Shown: positions 1 to 8,772, counted from the stretch's first letter. The stretch: DNA of 64,000 nt from Guptibacillus hwajinpoensis (GCF_020524165.1 NZ_JAIVKU010000003.1:328135-392134), one strand, 5' to 3'. Notes: a model not told the origin generated them from the sequence alone. Numbers and translations: made by a program.

Positions 1-2
1 AG

Positions 3-563
3 CAATACCTTCACCCTGAAACAAATACAGAACTACAAGAAAACATGCAGTTCTCTGTACTTGAAACAGTGATGAATACTGCTCCAAAACTAATTGAAGA
101 TATGCAGAACTACGACCACCGTGCAACCATCATGTTGAGTGGTACAGTAGCGCTTAACCAATCACTACAGATGGGTGTTCGCGGTGACTGGGCTTCTCAT
201 AACATCGAGCACGCGGTATCAGCTGTATATGATATTCCACACGCTGGTGGTTTGGCGATTCTCTTCCCGAACTTGATGAAACACAACCTTGACGTGGACG
301 TTGATAAGTTCAAGCGTCTTGCTGTCAAAGTTCTTGGCGTAAGCGAAGAAGGTAAATCTGATCGCGATATCGCTCTTGAAGGAATCGACAAGCTCAGCGC
401 GTTCTGGAGCAGCCTTGGTGCACCAAACCGTCTTGCTGATTACGATATTGACGATAGCCAGCTTGATTTGATTGCTGACCGTGCGATGGCAAATGGGCCG
501 TTCGGTAATTTCAAGTCTCTTGAGCGCGACGACGTGATGGCGATTTTGAAAGCTTCTCTATAA
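3..563 (+). CDS. Iron-containing alcohol (butanol) dehydrogenase, C-terminal part
   Basis: The reading frame is open from the first base of the window, so the gene begins upstream and only about 186 C-terminal residues are seen. It matches the end of the group III iron-dependent, NAD(P)-linked alcohol dehydrogenases (YugJ/YugK type), which interconvert aldehydes and primary alcohols in the cytoplasm. The segment [20 protein letters not shown] carries the histidines that bind the metal in this family, and the protein ends in the typical ILKASL. A Met codon at position 45 could be read as a start, but family-like sequence precedes it. In Bacillus subtilis these dehydrogenases also lie next to pgi, so the neighbourhood supports the call. 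A terminator follows directly. Confidence 0.93.
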   Translation, partial: QYLHPETNTELQENMQFSVLETVMNTAPKLIEDMQNYDHRATIMLSGTVALNQSLQMGVRGDWASHNIEHAVSAVYDIPHAGGLAILFPNLMKHNLDVDVDKFKRLAVKVLGVSEEGKSDRDIALEGIDKLSAFWSSLGAPNRLADYDIDDSQLDLIADRAMANGPFGNFKSLERDDVMAILKASL

Positions 564-573
564 GATGAAAGAT

Positions 574-605
574 AGGACCGTTCCGTATTGGAGCGGTTCT
601 TTTTG
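574..605 (+). terminator. Rho-independent terminator after the alcohol dehydrogenase
   Basis: AGGACCGTTCC pairs with GGAGCGGTTCT (one G-T pair) around a 5-base loop and is followed by a T run. It lies 10 bases after the stop codon. Confidence 0.9.
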
Positions 606-624
606 TTTGGTTTTTAATGGGGAT

Positions 625-764
625 GATTTTTAACTCATTTTCGCAATGTGTGAGAGGGGGGTTAGAACAAATGAATTTGTTCACCGCCCTCTCACACATT
701 GCGACCTTTCAGCTTCGCTGAAAGGCGATTGAAACTCTGGTTTCAATCGAATGAGCTAAAAATC
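625..764. repeat. Cloverleaf-like cluster of three abutting hairpins inside an outer stem
   Basis: Three perfect inverted repeats follow each other with no spacer. Hairpin 1 is 641-658 with 687-704 (18 bp) and contains an inner 7-bp hairpin (665-682). Hairpin 2 is 705-713 with 717-725 (9 bp, TTC loop). Hairpin 3 is 726-735 with 740-749 (10 bp, TCTG loop). An outer stem, 625-639 with 750-764 (15 bp, one mismatch), closes them into a four-way junction. There is no T run, so this is not an ordinary terminator, and no coding capacity is visible. It lies in the 382-bp gap before pgi and could be a structured RNA, a mobile palindromic repeat, or a processing or pausing signal. It is not recognised as a named element. 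Confidence 0.85.
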
Positions 765-945
765 GAGCGTTTCACTTTGTTGCCCCAAGAGAAATATAAG
801 TTCAAGTTCTAAAGAGCATATGTAACTTTAAAAAGAAATCTTCTCAGGTAATCGCTTACATGGATCGGCGTTCTTGATTTCGACTAGGTCTTGGGCTAAA
901 GTAAAATGTGGGTACTGAACAAAAAATGATAATTGGAGGCTAACT

Positions 946-2307
946 ATGACTTCGAAAGTAAGTTTTGATTATTCAAAAGCATTGTCGTTTGTTGGCGAAC
1001 ATGAAGTAACATACATGGCGGATGCAGTGAAGGCTGCACACGAAGCGCTACATAATGGAACAGGAGCTGGTAACGATTTTCTTGGCTGGCTAACGCTTCC
1101 GCATGATTATGATAAAGAAGAATTCTCACGCATTCAGAAATCAGCTGAGAAAATTAAATCAGATTCTGACGTACTTCTTGTTGTTGGGATCGGTGGTTCT
1201 TATTTAGGCGCTCGTGCAGCGATCGAAATGCTAAACCATTCTTTCTATAACGTACTAACAAAAGAAGAGCGCAAAACACCACAAGTTTTCTTCGTAGGAA
1301 ACAACATTAGCTCAACTTACGTGAAGGATCTCTTCAGCGTACTTGAAGGAAAAGACGTTTCCGTTAACGTGATTTCTAAGTCAGGTACAACAACAGAGCC
1401 TGCCATCGCATTCCGTATTTTCCGTAAGTTTCTTGAAGAGAAATACGGCGTAGAAGAAGCACGTCGTCGCATCTATGCAACAACTGACAAGTCAAAAGGT
1501 GCGCTTAAGACACTTGCTGACGAAGAAGGTTACGAAAGCTTCGTAATTCCTGATGATGTTGGTGGACGTTATTCTGTTCTTACGGCTGTTGGACTTCTTC
1601 CAATCGCAGCAAGCGGAATCTCGATCGAAGAAATGATGAAAGGTGCTCAGGACGCGCAAGATGACCTGAATACATCTGACATCGCTTCAAACGAAGCTTA
1701 TCAGTATGCAGCGGTTCGTAATGCTCTTTACAACAAAGGCAAGAACATCGAACTTCTTGTGAACTATGAGCCATCTCTACACTATTTCTCTGAATGGTGG
1801 AAGCAACTCTTTGGCGAAAGTGAAGGAAAAGACAACAAAGGTCTTTACCCTGCATCAGTCGACTTCTCAACTGACCTTCACTCAATGGGACAATACGTTC
1901 AAGAAGGCCGTCGTAGCATGTTTGAAACGGTATTGAATGTTGAGAAAGCGCGTCACGAGATCACAATCGAAGAAGACGACAAAAACCTCGACAAGCTAAA
2001 CTACCTTGCTGGTGAAACAATGGACTTTGTTAACCAGAAAGCATTCGAAGGGACAATGCTTGCTCATACAGATGGTGACGTTCCGAACTTAATCGTGAAC
2101 ATCCCAGAAATGACGCCTTACCACTTCGGTTACCTTGCTTACTTCTTTGAAAAAGCATGTGCGGTTTCGGGTTACCTACTTGGCGTGAATCCATTCGATC
2201 AGCCAGGAGTAGAAGCTTACAAGACAAACATGTTTGCGCTTCTTGGTAAACCAGGATTCGAAAAAGAAAAAGCAGAGCTTGAAGATCGCCTTAAGACAAA
2301 CGAATAG
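946..2307 (+). CDS. pgi: Glucose-6-phosphate isomerase
   Basis: Interconverts glucose 6-phosphate and fructose 6-phosphate, the second step of glycolysis, in the cytoplasm. The 453-residue length is that of the short bacterial form. The first SIS domain carries GIGGSYLGA (about residue 80) and the phosphate-binding [10 protein letters not shown] (about 144); [14 protein letters not shown] (about 205) and FGESEGK (about 288, with the catalytic glutamate) follow. The start has the ribosome site TTGGAGG seven bases upstream. It stands alone between two terminators, next to the YugN-like and YugO genes as in B. subtilis. Nothing unusual is seen. Confidence 0.98.
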   Translation: MTSKVSFDYSKALSFVGEHEVTYMADAVKAAHEALHNGTGAGNDFLGWLTLPHDYDKEEFSRIQKSAEKIKSDSDVLLVVGIGGSYLGARAAIEMLNHSFYNVLTKEERKTPQVFFVGNNISSTYVKDLFSVLEGKDVSVNVISKSGTTTEPAIAFRIFRKFLEEKYGVEEARRRIYATTDKSKGALKTLADEEGYESFVIPDDVGGRYSVLTAVGLLPIAASGISIEEMMKGAQDAQDDLNTSDIASNEAYQYAAVRNALYNKGKNIELLVNYEPSLHYFSEWWKQLFGESEGKDNKGLYPASVDFSTDLHSMGQYVQEGRRSMFETVLNVEKARHEITIEEDDKNLDKLNYLAGETMDFVNQKAFEGTMLAHTDGDVPNLIVNIPEMTPYHFGYLAYFFEKACAVSGYLLGVNPFDQPGVEAYKTNMFALLGKPGFEKEKAELEDRLKTNE

Positions 2308-2314
2308 ATGAAAC

Positions 2315-2345
2315 AGAGAGAGCGCCGAGGCGCTCTCTTTTTTTT
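2315..2345 (+). terminator. Terminator of pgi
   Basis: GAGAGCGCC and GGCGCTCTC form a tight stem followed by nine T residues, immediately after the pgi stop. Confidence 0.92.
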
Positions 2346-2459
2346 AGTCTCAGCCTTTACCCGCTAGTCACAAGCTTTAGCAGCTTACGCTTTTTTATCA
2401 TGAAATTCCTCTGTTTGGACACGATAAGCGTAGACTACGTAAACAGGGAGGAAGCACCT

Positions 2460-2870
2460 ATGATTCCAATGGATTCCGTGCTCAAAGGAAAAACGATTGA
2501 ACTTAGTATTATGGAAGACAAGCTCCGTCAACTAGGCTATAGCTATGGTGGCGGATGGGAATATGATCACGGCTATTTTGATTACAAAATCGATGACGAA
2601 GACGGCTATCTTTTCCTACGAGTACCGATTAAAGCCGTGAAAAAAGAGCTTGATGCGGATGGCGCAATCGTAGAAATCGGCCAGCCGTTCATGCTCTCAC
2701 ATATGTACCAGGCAGGAGTGGATCCTGAAGGCAATATTGGGAATATCTCTGCATCGTTTAACCAGTTTCAAGAGCCATCTGATAAAGATGCTGATATTGA
2801 CGAAAAGTGGATGAAATACGGAGAGCGTTACGTGAAAGAGCTTGACGCAGCACTCTCGCCTTACGTGTGA
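2460..2870 (+). CDS. YugN-like family protein
   Basis: A soluble protein of 136 residues matching the YugN-like family, whose function is not known. The frame is open from an ATG at 2400, but the family begins with MIP..., and GGGAGG at 2446-2451 stands 8 bases before the ATG at 2460, so that start is chosen. The protein is acidic, with a WEYDHGYFDYKIDDEDGYLFLR core and no signal peptide or membrane segment. Its last 10 bases overlap the end of the convergent YugO-type gene. The pairing of this family with pgi and yugO is the same as in B. subtilis. No promoter was clearly recognised. Confidence 0.85.
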   Translation: MIPMDSVLKGKTIELSIMEDKLRQLGYSYGGGWEYDHGYFDYKIDDEDGYLFLRVPIKAVKKELDADGAIVEIGQPFMLSHMYQAGVDPEGNIGNISASFNQFQEPSDKDADIDEKWMKYGERYVKELDAALSPYV

Positions 2871-3853
2871 ATCACAAGTAAAAGATCATCTGACTCAATA
2901 AGAAACGAAGGGGAGGGATTCATGACAAGATCACTTCCTCTTTTTACGCCAATCATCAGAATATCCTTTTCATTTAATTGCTGAGCCACATCACAAAAAG
3001 AATTCTCACTGAATGCTTCTGCACGCATAAAACCAAGCTGGTTTGGCTTTAAATGCGTCAACATTTCAAGCAATGTGGTTGAGATTCCGTGTGAAAAGAC
3101 GCTATTCGTCATGACGGTGCTTAGAAGGTGAGCACTTTCAATAATTTCATCCGCACCCGCACGCTCTGCATTCACAATTTGCTCAGGTGATAGAATCTCA
3201 ACGATTGTATATACGGAAGGATTGATTCCTTTTACAGTGAGTAGCGTAAGGATCGTCTGCATATCTACTTCCATTTCACTTTTATACTGATCCGCCGTTA
3301 TCAAAACGGTATGAGCATCACTAACCTTTGCCTTTCGCAATGTGCTGTCTTCACCAGGATTACCTCGAATAAAATGAATGCCTTCTTTTTGTAGAGGGTT
3401 TTCCGTCAGCGAATGATCAATGAGGACAATGGATCGCTCCGGCTGATTGGATAAAAGCGCCTTGATCGTATGCCTACTCCGCGAATTCCACCCAACAACA
3501 ACGACGTGATTGGCTCGTTCGTAGCTGCGCTCTCCGCGCCCAAGCGCTCCCTGTGTCATCACAAAAGAAGAGGCAAGCTTCGCCATATAAAATGTCATAA
3601 ATCCAGCGCCAAACATAATAAATACCATCGCAACGGATTTTCCTCTTATCGTCTCAGGTGACGTGTCTCCATACCCAATGGTTGAAGCCGTTACAATCGC
3701 AAACCAAACGCCATCAAATACGCTTGGAAACATTTTCGGTTCGACCAGATGCATGACAAAGCCCATCGCAATAAGGATTAACACAATCAGAGCACCGAGT
3801 TGTAATACAGGGGGGTAGCGCGATATATAATAAACTAAGTCACGTATTCTCAA
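2861..3853 (-). CDS. yugO: YugO-type potassium channel with RCK/TrkA-N domain
   Basis: A K+ channel subunit of the two-transmembrane type. A first membrane helix (LGALIVLILIAMGFVMHLV) is followed by a pore loop with the selectivity filter TIGYGD, a second helix (about residues 75-100) and a cytoplasmic Rossmann-type RCK domain starting at HVVVVGWNSRSRHTIKALL. A family member in B. subtilis carries long-range K+ signals in biofilms. An ATG exists at 3877 without a ribosome site; AAAGGAG lies 9 bases before the in-frame TTG at 3853, which is therefore preferred (about 330 residues). The gene overlaps the end of the convergent YugN-like gene by 10 bases, so no terminator separates them. Confidence 0.93.
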   Translation of the reverse strand: MRIRDLVYYISRYPPVLQLGALIVLILIAMGFVMHLVEPKMFPSVFDGVWFAIVTASTIGYGDTSPETIRGKSVAMVFIMFGAGFMTFYMAKLASSFVMTQGALGRGERSYERANHVVVVGWNSRSRHTIKALLSNQPERSIVLIDHSLTENPLQKEGIHFIRGNPGEDSTLRKAKVSDAHTVLITADQYKSEMEVDMQTILTLLTVKGINPSVYTIVEILSPEQIVNAERAGADEIIESAHLLSTVMTNSVFSHGISTTLLEMLTHLKPNQLGFMRAEAFSENSFCDVAQQLNEKDILMIGVKRGSDLVMNPSPSFLIESDDLLLVIHT

Positions 3854-3976
3854 AACAAAACGCTCCTTTCTCTCCATCCATTATGCCCATCAATCACTGG
3901 AAAAAAACGACACGTGTGTGATCAATCGCAACAGGGTAAAGAAAGGATATGTCAGTTTAAAAAAGGGTGAAGAAAC

Positions 3977-4285
3977 ATGAGAGCATTATCCTCATTCCTC
4001 GTCTCGCTCGTACGCCTGATCTTCGGCATCATCGAAGCGATTCTCGGAATTCGCATATTGCTGAAACTATTCAGCGCAAATCCAGGTGCACCATTTGTGC
4101 AGTGGATCTATGACTTTTCAGCGCCATTATTATATCCATTTCGAAATATCTTTCCAACGACGGAATTCGCCGGTGGCTATGTTGTAGAATTTTCTGCAGT
4201 GTTTGCCCTTGTCGTGTATAGTATTGTGGCATCATTGATCGTACGCTTTGTGGCGATGGGATTAACGAGCCGAGAGAGAAGGTAA
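3977..4285 (+). CDS. YggT family membrane protein
   Basis: A 102-residue protein with two long hydrophobic segments (about residues 8-35 and 66-95) separated by the loop NPGAPFVQWIYDFSAPLLYPFRNIFP, which is the conserved core of the YggT family. Members are small integral membrane proteins linked to cell division or envelope homeostasis in some bacteria, but this copy lies away from the division genes (where ylmG lies), so its role is open. It begins 123 bases from the divergent yugO start and is followed at once by a terminator. Its basic C-terminus (LTSRERR) should be cytoplasmic. Confidence 0.85.
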   Translation: MRALSSFLVSLVRLIFGIIEAILGIRILLKLFSANPGAPFVQWIYDFSAPLLYPFRNIFPTTEFAGGYVVEFSAVFALVVYSIVASLIVRFVAMGLTSRERR

Positions 4286-4292
4286 GAGAGGA

Positions 4293-4319
4293 GAAACGCT
4301 GGGGGACAGCGTTTCTTTT
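4293..4319 (+). terminator. Terminator of the YggT gene
   Basis: GAAACGCTG and CAGCGTTTC form a 9-bp stem with a T-rich tail just after the stop codon. Confidence 0.85.
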
Positions 4320-4345
4320 GTTGTTTGGACGTTGTTTATAGGACA

Positions 4346-4385
4346 CGAAGAAACCCTCTTTTATCCAACAAGAGGGCTATTTTTA
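4346..4385 (-). terminator. Terminator of the carbonic anhydrase gene
   Basis: CCCTCTT (4354-4360) pairs with AAGAGGG (4370-4376). On the minus strand the stem lies just beyond the anhydrase stop codon. Confidence 0.7.
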
Positions 4386-4391
4386 GGCTAT

Positions 4392-5180
4392 CTATTTTAC
4401 ATACACTTCTCTTTCATTTAATGGTTGGGGCTCTCTTGCATTTCCATGAGGAAAATGTTCAGAGAAGGCCTCAATCTGCTGCTCCGATAGCTGGATTGGC
4501 TCTTCGAGAACGACCCAACGAACACCTTCTGAACAAGGTGGGGTTGTTAAGGAACCGCTGTAACGAAAAGTTGACATATCTTCTGGCAATAACAAGTCCA
4601 GCTTTATATTGCTGGAAAGCTCTTCTTTATTGTTTCCTGATGGAATGCTAGAAAAGGCTTCAGCTAAGACTGAATTATTTTTACCTTCTTCAATTAGAAA
4701 AGCGAGAACAGCCAGTTCACCCGCTTCATTTTGATGAACAAGGTGACCTTCCATTTCAAAATGGTTACCGTTCAATGAATTTTCACTTGGGGTATGGAAA
4801 TGAAGTTGTTGTAAAGTGTATTCTTCTCCTTGTACTTCAAGACTGTTTTCCCCAGTTGGATCTGTGAGTTGAATAGTGTGTCCGTTGTTTTCTAATGAAA
4901 ATGGAGTGGATTGGTACGTGAGATCAAGTGCTTCTAAATCATCGTTCAGTTCAACAGTAGAAACGTCAATGTTGATTGGAGACTGTTTTTCTCCTTCACC
5001 GCATGCCGCATACTCAGAGTGCAGCGTATGCCAATTGGATGGTCCTGTTTCACCTGCATATGACCATGTTACGTCTTCCGTTTGATCTTCATCAATTTTT
5101 TTCTCCGTTTCAGCGGAGCACCCCATTAGCATGGCGATTGATAAAACTCCGGCAGGATTAATCTTTTTCAACATTTGCAT
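4392..5180 (-). CDS. Alpha-type carbonic anhydrase, lipoprotein
   Basis: Reversible hydration of CO2 to bicarbonate outside the cytoplasmic membrane. The N-terminus is a lipoprotein signal (LSIAMLMGC, lipid-attached Cys near residue 21), followed by an acidic linker and the alpha-carbonic anhydrase fold: WSYAGETGPSNWHTL, KQSPINID, then the zinc ligands in LHFHTPSEN and EMEGHLVHQ, and GSLTTPPCSEGVRWVVL. Length (262) is usual. Two Met codons lie near the start (5180 and 5174) and either could be used. Alpha-type enzymes are scattered in Bacillaceae; here the gene is a single unit with its own terminator and no CO2-related neighbours. Confidence 0.95.
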   Translation of the reverse strand: MQMLKKINPAGVLSIAMLMGCSAETEKKIDEDQTEDVTWSYAGETGPSNWHTLHSEYAACGEGEKQSPINIDVSTVELNDDLEALDLTYQSTPFSLENNGHTIQLTDPTGENSLEVQGEEYTLQQLHFHTPSENSLNGNHFEMEGHLVHQNEAGELAVLAFLIEEGKNNSVLAEAFSSIPSGNNKEELSSNIKLDLLLPEDMSTFRYSGSLTTPPCSEGVRWVVLEEPIQLSEQQIEAFSEHFPHGNAREPQPLNEREVYVK

Positions 5181-5541
5181 CCATCACCAACCTTACTTTA
5201 GTTCTTTACGAGCCTGTTGTCTCCTTAAAAACCATAGCACAACAAGCCCGCTCTCCAATTATTTCAAAGCACCTAGAATGGTTCAAAAGGATTTCGACCT
5301 AAACAGATCTTCACAAATTCCTTTGCTAACCCTTTTAATAGCACCATTGGCTTGGGAGGATAGAGCTATGTTATAAAAGTTGAGTCGCGACCTTAAGTGT
5401 AGTGATTTATGCAAGCTCACACTCGAATAGCATAATTCATGCTTAAATTTCTAAAAGGGCAATTTCCTTGATTTAAGTCAATGAAAGTCTTCCTCAGACA
5501 AAATACAATAGATCTAACATCAAAGTCGAGGAGGTTCTTAT
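5181..5541. other. Intergenic gap between divergent carbonic anhydrase and DUF4386 genes
   Basis: These 361 bases hold the upstream regions of two divergent genes. No convincing small gene, RNA, strong promoter match or long inverted repeat was seen. Confidence 0.5.
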
Positions 5542-6255
5542 ATGGGGTTAGGGAGAACAACGAATCAAAACATGCAGCAGAAAGCAGCTGTCGTTTCTGG
5601 TGTTGCCTTACTTGTCATGACAATTGCTGCATTTTTTTCTCAGGGTTATGTCCACAGTTCATTAGTCGTTGAGGGGGATGCGGCAACGACATTAAAAAAC
5701 ATCCAGGCCTCTCAAGCATTGTTTCGTCTTGAGGTACTTGGATGGTTTATTATTGTTATCATGGATTTAGTTGTGTCATGGGGGTTTTATTTATTCTTAA
5801 AGCCATTTCATGCTGGTTACGCATTATTAGCCAGCTGGCTTCGATTCCTTTATACGGTTATGCTAGCCACTGCGGTGTCCCATCTGATAGTAACTAACAC
5901 GATTGTTCAACATTCAGTGGAAGCTACATCAGTGGATCGTGTTGCACAGCAAGTAATGGATGCCATCACAGCTTTTGAAGCAACTTGGTCATTTGGATTA
6001 ATCATTTTTGGACTTCATTTGATCGCAGTCGGCGTGGTAGCATGGAATACAACCAGAATACCAAAAGTGATCAGCTTTCTTGTCGTTCTAGCCGGTTTCA
6101 GCTACTCGCTTATCCATTTCATGTACCAATTTATTCCCCAACTTGAAAACATTACTGGGCTATTAGAATTAATCCTTATGGTTCCAATGGTCATCGGTGA
6201 ATTAGGGTTTGGGATCTGGTTATTGGTAAAAGGAAGAAAAGTAACGATGGACTAA
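5542..6255 (+). CDS. DUF4386 family membrane protein
   Basis: A 237-residue integral membrane protein with about six hydrophobic helices; the pattern KAAVVSGVALLVMTIAAFFSQ, LFRLEVLGWFIIVIMDLVVSWGF and FGLHLIAVGVVAW is that of the DUF4386 family, which has no established function. The start has GAGGAGG eight bases upstream. The gene converges on the Crp/Fnr regulator and their ends overlap by 4 bases, an arrangement that suggests the two belong together, perhaps regulator and target, but no shared operator was found. No terminator is visible in the overlap. Confidence 0.85.
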   Translation: MGLGRTTNQNMQQKAAVVSGVALLVMTIAAFFSQGYVHSSLVVEGDAATTLKNIQASQALFRLEVLGWFIIVIMDLVVSWGFYLFLKPFHAGYALLASWLRFLYTVMLATAVSHLIVTNTIVQHSVEATSVDRVAQQVMDAITAFEATWSFGLIIFGLHLIAVGVVAWNTTRIPKVISFLVVLAGFSYSLIHFMYQFIPQLENITGLLELILMVPMVIGELGFGIWLLVKGRKVTMD

Positions 6256-6845
6256 TCAACAACCCTGAGGTTAGCTATGGACCGTTTCTTAATCCGGCTT
6301 AGAGATTCTGGTTTGATTCCCAGGTAGCTTGCTAGTTGATACTGGGGGACTCGATCAATTAAATCTGGTCTTTTTTTCATTAAGTTCTGATAGCGTTCTT
6401 CTGGCGTCGAAGAAATGAAGGAGGAGAATTCATCCCTCATCGCACCCAGATCTTCTTCCATCATTTTGCGAGTCAGTTCTTCTAACACCGGGTGCATGTC
6501 GTAAGCTTCCTGCTCAGTCGATAAATCACCAACAATAAGCGTGCAGTCTTCCAAGCAGCTAAGAGAGTAGGGAGAAATTTTGTCAGGAGTATGCTGATTA
6601 AAAATCGTTACACTCTGTTCTTCTGTAAAGAAATTAAACGTATTCTCATTTCCATGTTCATCGACGCCATAAAGGCGTACGCACCCTTTTAACACAAAAT
6701 AGCATTTGCTGGGGACTTCACCTTGATGCAAAAGGACCGTTCCTTTTTTAAACGTAGCAACAGGAATATCGATTGTTAGTTTTCTTAATTCGGAGTCACT
6801 TAGATCCGAGAAGCATTTCATATACTGGATAAGGACATCTTTCAT
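6252..6845 (-). CDS. Crp/Fnr family transcriptional regulator
   Basis: A cyclic-nucleotide-binding-fold regulator. The N-terminal beta-barrel covers about residues 15-125 (KKGTVLLHQGEVPSKCYFVL, the typical GxxxxHQGE turn) and a C-terminal winged helix about 140-195 (QYLASYLGIKPESLSRIKKR). No cysteine cluster for an Fe-S centre is present, so it is not a classical Fnr. The frame is open from a TTG at 6866, but AAGGGAG lies where it serves the ATG at 6845, which is chosen. It converges on the DUF4386 gene with a 4-base overlap. The ligand is unknown. Confidence 0.9.
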   Translation of the reverse strand: MKDVLIQYMKCFSDLSDSELRKLTIDIPVATFKKGTVLLHQGEVPSKCYFVLKGCVRLYGVDEHGNENTFNFFTEEQSVTIFNQHTPDKISPYSLSCLEDCTLIVGDLSTEQEAYDMHPVLEELTRKMMEEDLGAMRDEFSSFISSTPEERYQNLMKKRPDLIDRVPQYQLASYLGIKPESLSRIKKRSIANLRVVD

Positions 6846-7004
6846 CGTATTCATCTCCCTTCCCAATTCTCATTATTCTTTAGTATAGCATGATAAAAAC
6901 AGAGACAGGTGGCGTAATAAAACTGGTTATTCGATAGTAAAATGAATATGTTGTGACTACGCACTCGTATACTTTAAAACAGTAACACCTAGGAGGAGAT
7001 CAGA

Positions 7005-7181
7005 TTGGACTTATTTTTATTTATATCCGTAATCGTTGGGATGACGTTTATTTTTTTATATTTCGTAATGAATTTTGACTTGAAAAAGAAGAAGTTAGAG
7101 GTAGAGGAGAAGAAACTGGAGTTGGAAAAGAAGAAGTTGGAACTAGAAGAGGCAGAGGAAGTAGGGGAAGGAAAGCTTTAA
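7005..7181 (+). CDS. Small membrane protein with charged coiled-coil tail
   Basis: A 58-residue protein beginning at TTG, with AGGAGGAG 7 bases upstream. It has one N-terminal membrane helix (DLFLFISVIVGMTFIFLYFV) and then a highly charged Lys/Glu/Leu helix built from near-repeats of KKKLEVEE / KKLELEKK, expected to form a cytoplasmic coiled coil. A terminator follows 20 bases later, so it is a complete small transcription unit. It is not recognised as a named family; similar short membrane-anchor proteins are common in Bacillaceae. Confidence 0.7.
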   Translation: MDLFLFISVIVGMTFIFLYFVMNFDLKKKKLEVEEKKLELEKKKLELEEAEEVGEGKL

Positions 7182-7201
7182 AAGAATTTAATAGTTAAAG
7201 A

Positions 7202-7247
7202 CCCTCGATATACCTTTTGTACATTGGTGTTATATTGAGGGGTTTTT
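7202..7247 (+). terminator. Terminator after the small membrane protein
   Basis: CCCTCGATATA and TATATTGAGGG form an 11-bp stem (one G-T pair), followed by G and TTTTT. Confidence 0.9.
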
Positions 7248-7308
7248 GATAGAAGGGAGGCGATTCCAAAATGAGATCAGTGCACTTTCGCATATTTCAA
7301 AAAATAAG

Positions 7309-7338
7309 TTGCCCTTATAATAAAAGCTATGGTAAAAT
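7309..7338 (+). promoter_or_regulatory. Likely promoter of the tRNA-Ala gene
   Basis: TTGCCC (7309-7314) and TAAAAT (7333-7338) with an 18-base spacer lie 34 bases before the tRNA. The match to the sigma-A consensus is fair. Confidence 0.5.
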
Positions 7339-7372
7339 AAATCTTGTCGACAGGAAATCGCTGTCATTATAC

Positions 7373-7445
7373 GGGGCATTAGCTCAGCTGGGAGAGCGCT
7401 ACACTGGCAGTGTAGAGGTCAGCGGTTCGAGCCCGCTATGCTCCA
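7373..7445 (+). tRNA. tRNA-Ala (anticodon GGC)
   Basis: A full cloverleaf can be drawn: acceptor stem GGGGCAT with ATGCTCC, D arm GCTC/GAGC, anticodon stem CTACA/TGTAG with loop CTGGCAG (anticodon GGC), and T arm AGCGG-TTCGAGC-CCGCT. The discriminator is A and the CCA end is not encoded. The gene reads alanine GCC/GCU codons. Its 3' 42 bases serve as the integration site of the island that follows, and the element supplies the terminator just downstream. Confidence 0.97.
7404..7445 (+). repeat. Attachment site copy 1 (attL, within tRNA-Ala)
   Basis: The 42 bases from CTGGCAG of the anticodon loop to the last tRNA base recur exactly at 19414-19455 and with one change at 38204-38245. This is the core of a tyrosine-integrase attachment site in a tRNA 3' end. 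Confidence 0.95.
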
Positions 7446-7463
7446 CTTATACAAATTACTAGA

Positions 7464-7487
7464 AACCTTGTTATAGCAAGGTTTTTT
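7464..7487 (+). terminator. Terminator supplied to tRNA-Ala by the element
   Basis: AACCTTG and CAAGGTT with a T run lie 19 bases after the tRNA, restoring termination after integration. Confidence 0.85.
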
Positions 7488-7526
7488 GTATGACAGAGAA
7501 GTGATTATATACGTAGTACACTCTAG

Positions 7527-7549
7527 TTGGGGACAAAATGGGGACAAAC
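7527..7549. promoter_or_regulatory. Tandem arm-type repeats at the left end of element 1
   Basis: TGGGGACAAA occurs twice with an 11-base period (7528 and 7539), about 85-105 bases inside the att core. A related pair lies inside the right end (19278-19299). These fit arm-type binding sites of a tyrosine integrase; binding is inferred. Confidence 0.55.
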
Positions 7550-7593
7550 TTAAAAAATGATAACAAATGATAACATCTTGAAAAGTATTTACC

Positions 7594-8772
7594 TTACTTT
7601 GTATCTGTTTTTTGCTTGCCTTCGAACAACGAGTCATAGTGATTAGCCGCTACCTGATCTGCTTCCTGTAAAGCATGTCCATAGATGTTCATGGTGGTTC
7701 TGATGTCAGCATGGCCTAAACGACTGCTAATTGTCTTGGCATGAACTCCTTTATTAATTAGGAGGGTAGCAGATGTATGCCTCAAAGCATGAAACTTAAT
7801 GTGTGATAACTTGTTACGCTTCGTAAAGCTTCTCCACCAGGTGGTGACACTAGAAGGATACAAGGGCTTCCCATTCCATGATGAGAATAAAAAGTAATGC
7901 TCCCCACCTTCCCAAAGCTCGCCAGCTTGAATTCGCTCTCTATTGGTGTTTTTCTTGTAAGATTTCAACTCTTCTATTAAGGCTCCAGGTATAGAGATCG
8001 TTCTTCTTGAGTTGGCTGTTTTGGGTTCTCTAACTACATATTCGCCATTGGCGTGAGAAACAGTTTGTTTTATTTGTATTGTACTCTTTTCAAAATCAAT
8101 GTGCTTCCATTCTAATCCAAGCAATTCACCTCTGCGAAGTCCTCCTGTAACGGCTAGCGAAATAAGCATCCTCCACATAGCTCTCTCACCTTGTAAACAC
8201 TTGAATAACCTTATAACATCCGCTTCATTATATACTTGAACTTCTTTTTGAGTCACTTTAGGCTTCTTTACAGAAGCAACAGGGCTACTTTTAATCAATT
8301 GCCAATCTACTGCCCTTTGGAATATGTTCCTTAGAACACGATGATTATATTCTATTGTAGAAGAGGAGAGTGGTTTACCTGTTCCATCTTTCCGACCAGC
8401 TTTCTCCAAAGAAGCTAAGTAGTTGATAATGTGTATGGTTTTGATTTGATCTAGTCTCATGTGAGAAAAATAAGGTAAGATACGATTTTGTAGATGAGTA
8501 TTAAAAGCTGCAATCGTCGTTGGCGCTAAATCTTTAAGGGCATACTTATTCATCCATTCTTCTACAAACCTACCAAAAACCATTTTTTCAGGAGCGATGT
8601 ATTCTCCCGCTTCAATTTCCGTAATAAATTTAGCCAGCTCTATTCTAGCTTTACTCTTATTTTTGCATTTCACAGTTTTTGTGCGTTTTTTTCTCTTACC
8701 ATTCTGGTCGTATCCGCTACTGCATACCAATCGCCACGAATTCTTTCCTCGTTTTTCAATACTTCCGCCCAC
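7594..8772 (-). CDS. Tyrosine recombinase (phage-type integrase)
   Basis: Catalyses integration and excision at the tRNA-Ala site. The 392-residue protein has an N-terminal arm-binding region (RLVCSSGYDQNGKRKKRTKT), an AP2-like/SAM-like core-binding domain (about residues 65-165) and a C-terminal catalytic domain with the first Arg in GGLRRGELLGLEW, HALRHTSATLL (H-x-x-R), GHADIRTTMNIYGH and the nucleophilic Tyr just before GHAL. Start is GTG at 8772 with AAAGGAGG seven bases upstream; an overlapping ATG is out of frame. It reads toward the tRNA, directly beside attL, the usual place for the integrase of a tRNA-borne element. Confidence 0.97.
   Translation of the reverse strand: MGGSIEKRGKNSWRLVCSSGYDQNGKRKKRTKTVKCKNKSKARIELAKFITEIEAGEYIAPEKMVFGRFVEEWMNKYALKDLAPTTIAAFNTHLQNRILPYFSHMRLDQIKTIHIINYLASLEKAGRKDGTGKPLSSSTIEYNHRVLRNIFQRAVDWQLIKSSPVASVKKPKVTQKEVQVYNEADVIRLFKCLQGERAMWRMLISLAVTGGLRRGELLGLEWKHIDFEKSTIQIKQTVSHANGEYVVREPKTANSRRTISIPGALIEELKSYKKNTNRERIQAGELWEGGEHYFLFSSWNGKPLYPSSVTTWWRSFTKRNKLSHIKFHALRHTSATLLINKGVHAKTISSRLGHADIRTTMNIYGHALQEADQVAANHYDSLFEGKQKTDTK

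Noticed and set aside
4325..4651. 108-residue plus-strand frame
   Set aside because: Lies opposite the carbonic anhydrase gene and its terminator; no ribosome site or protein-like pattern.
7271..7462. 63-residue open frame across the tRNA-Ala gene
   Set aside because: It reads through the tRNA cloverleaf and its promoter, and its C-terminal half is simply translated tRNA.
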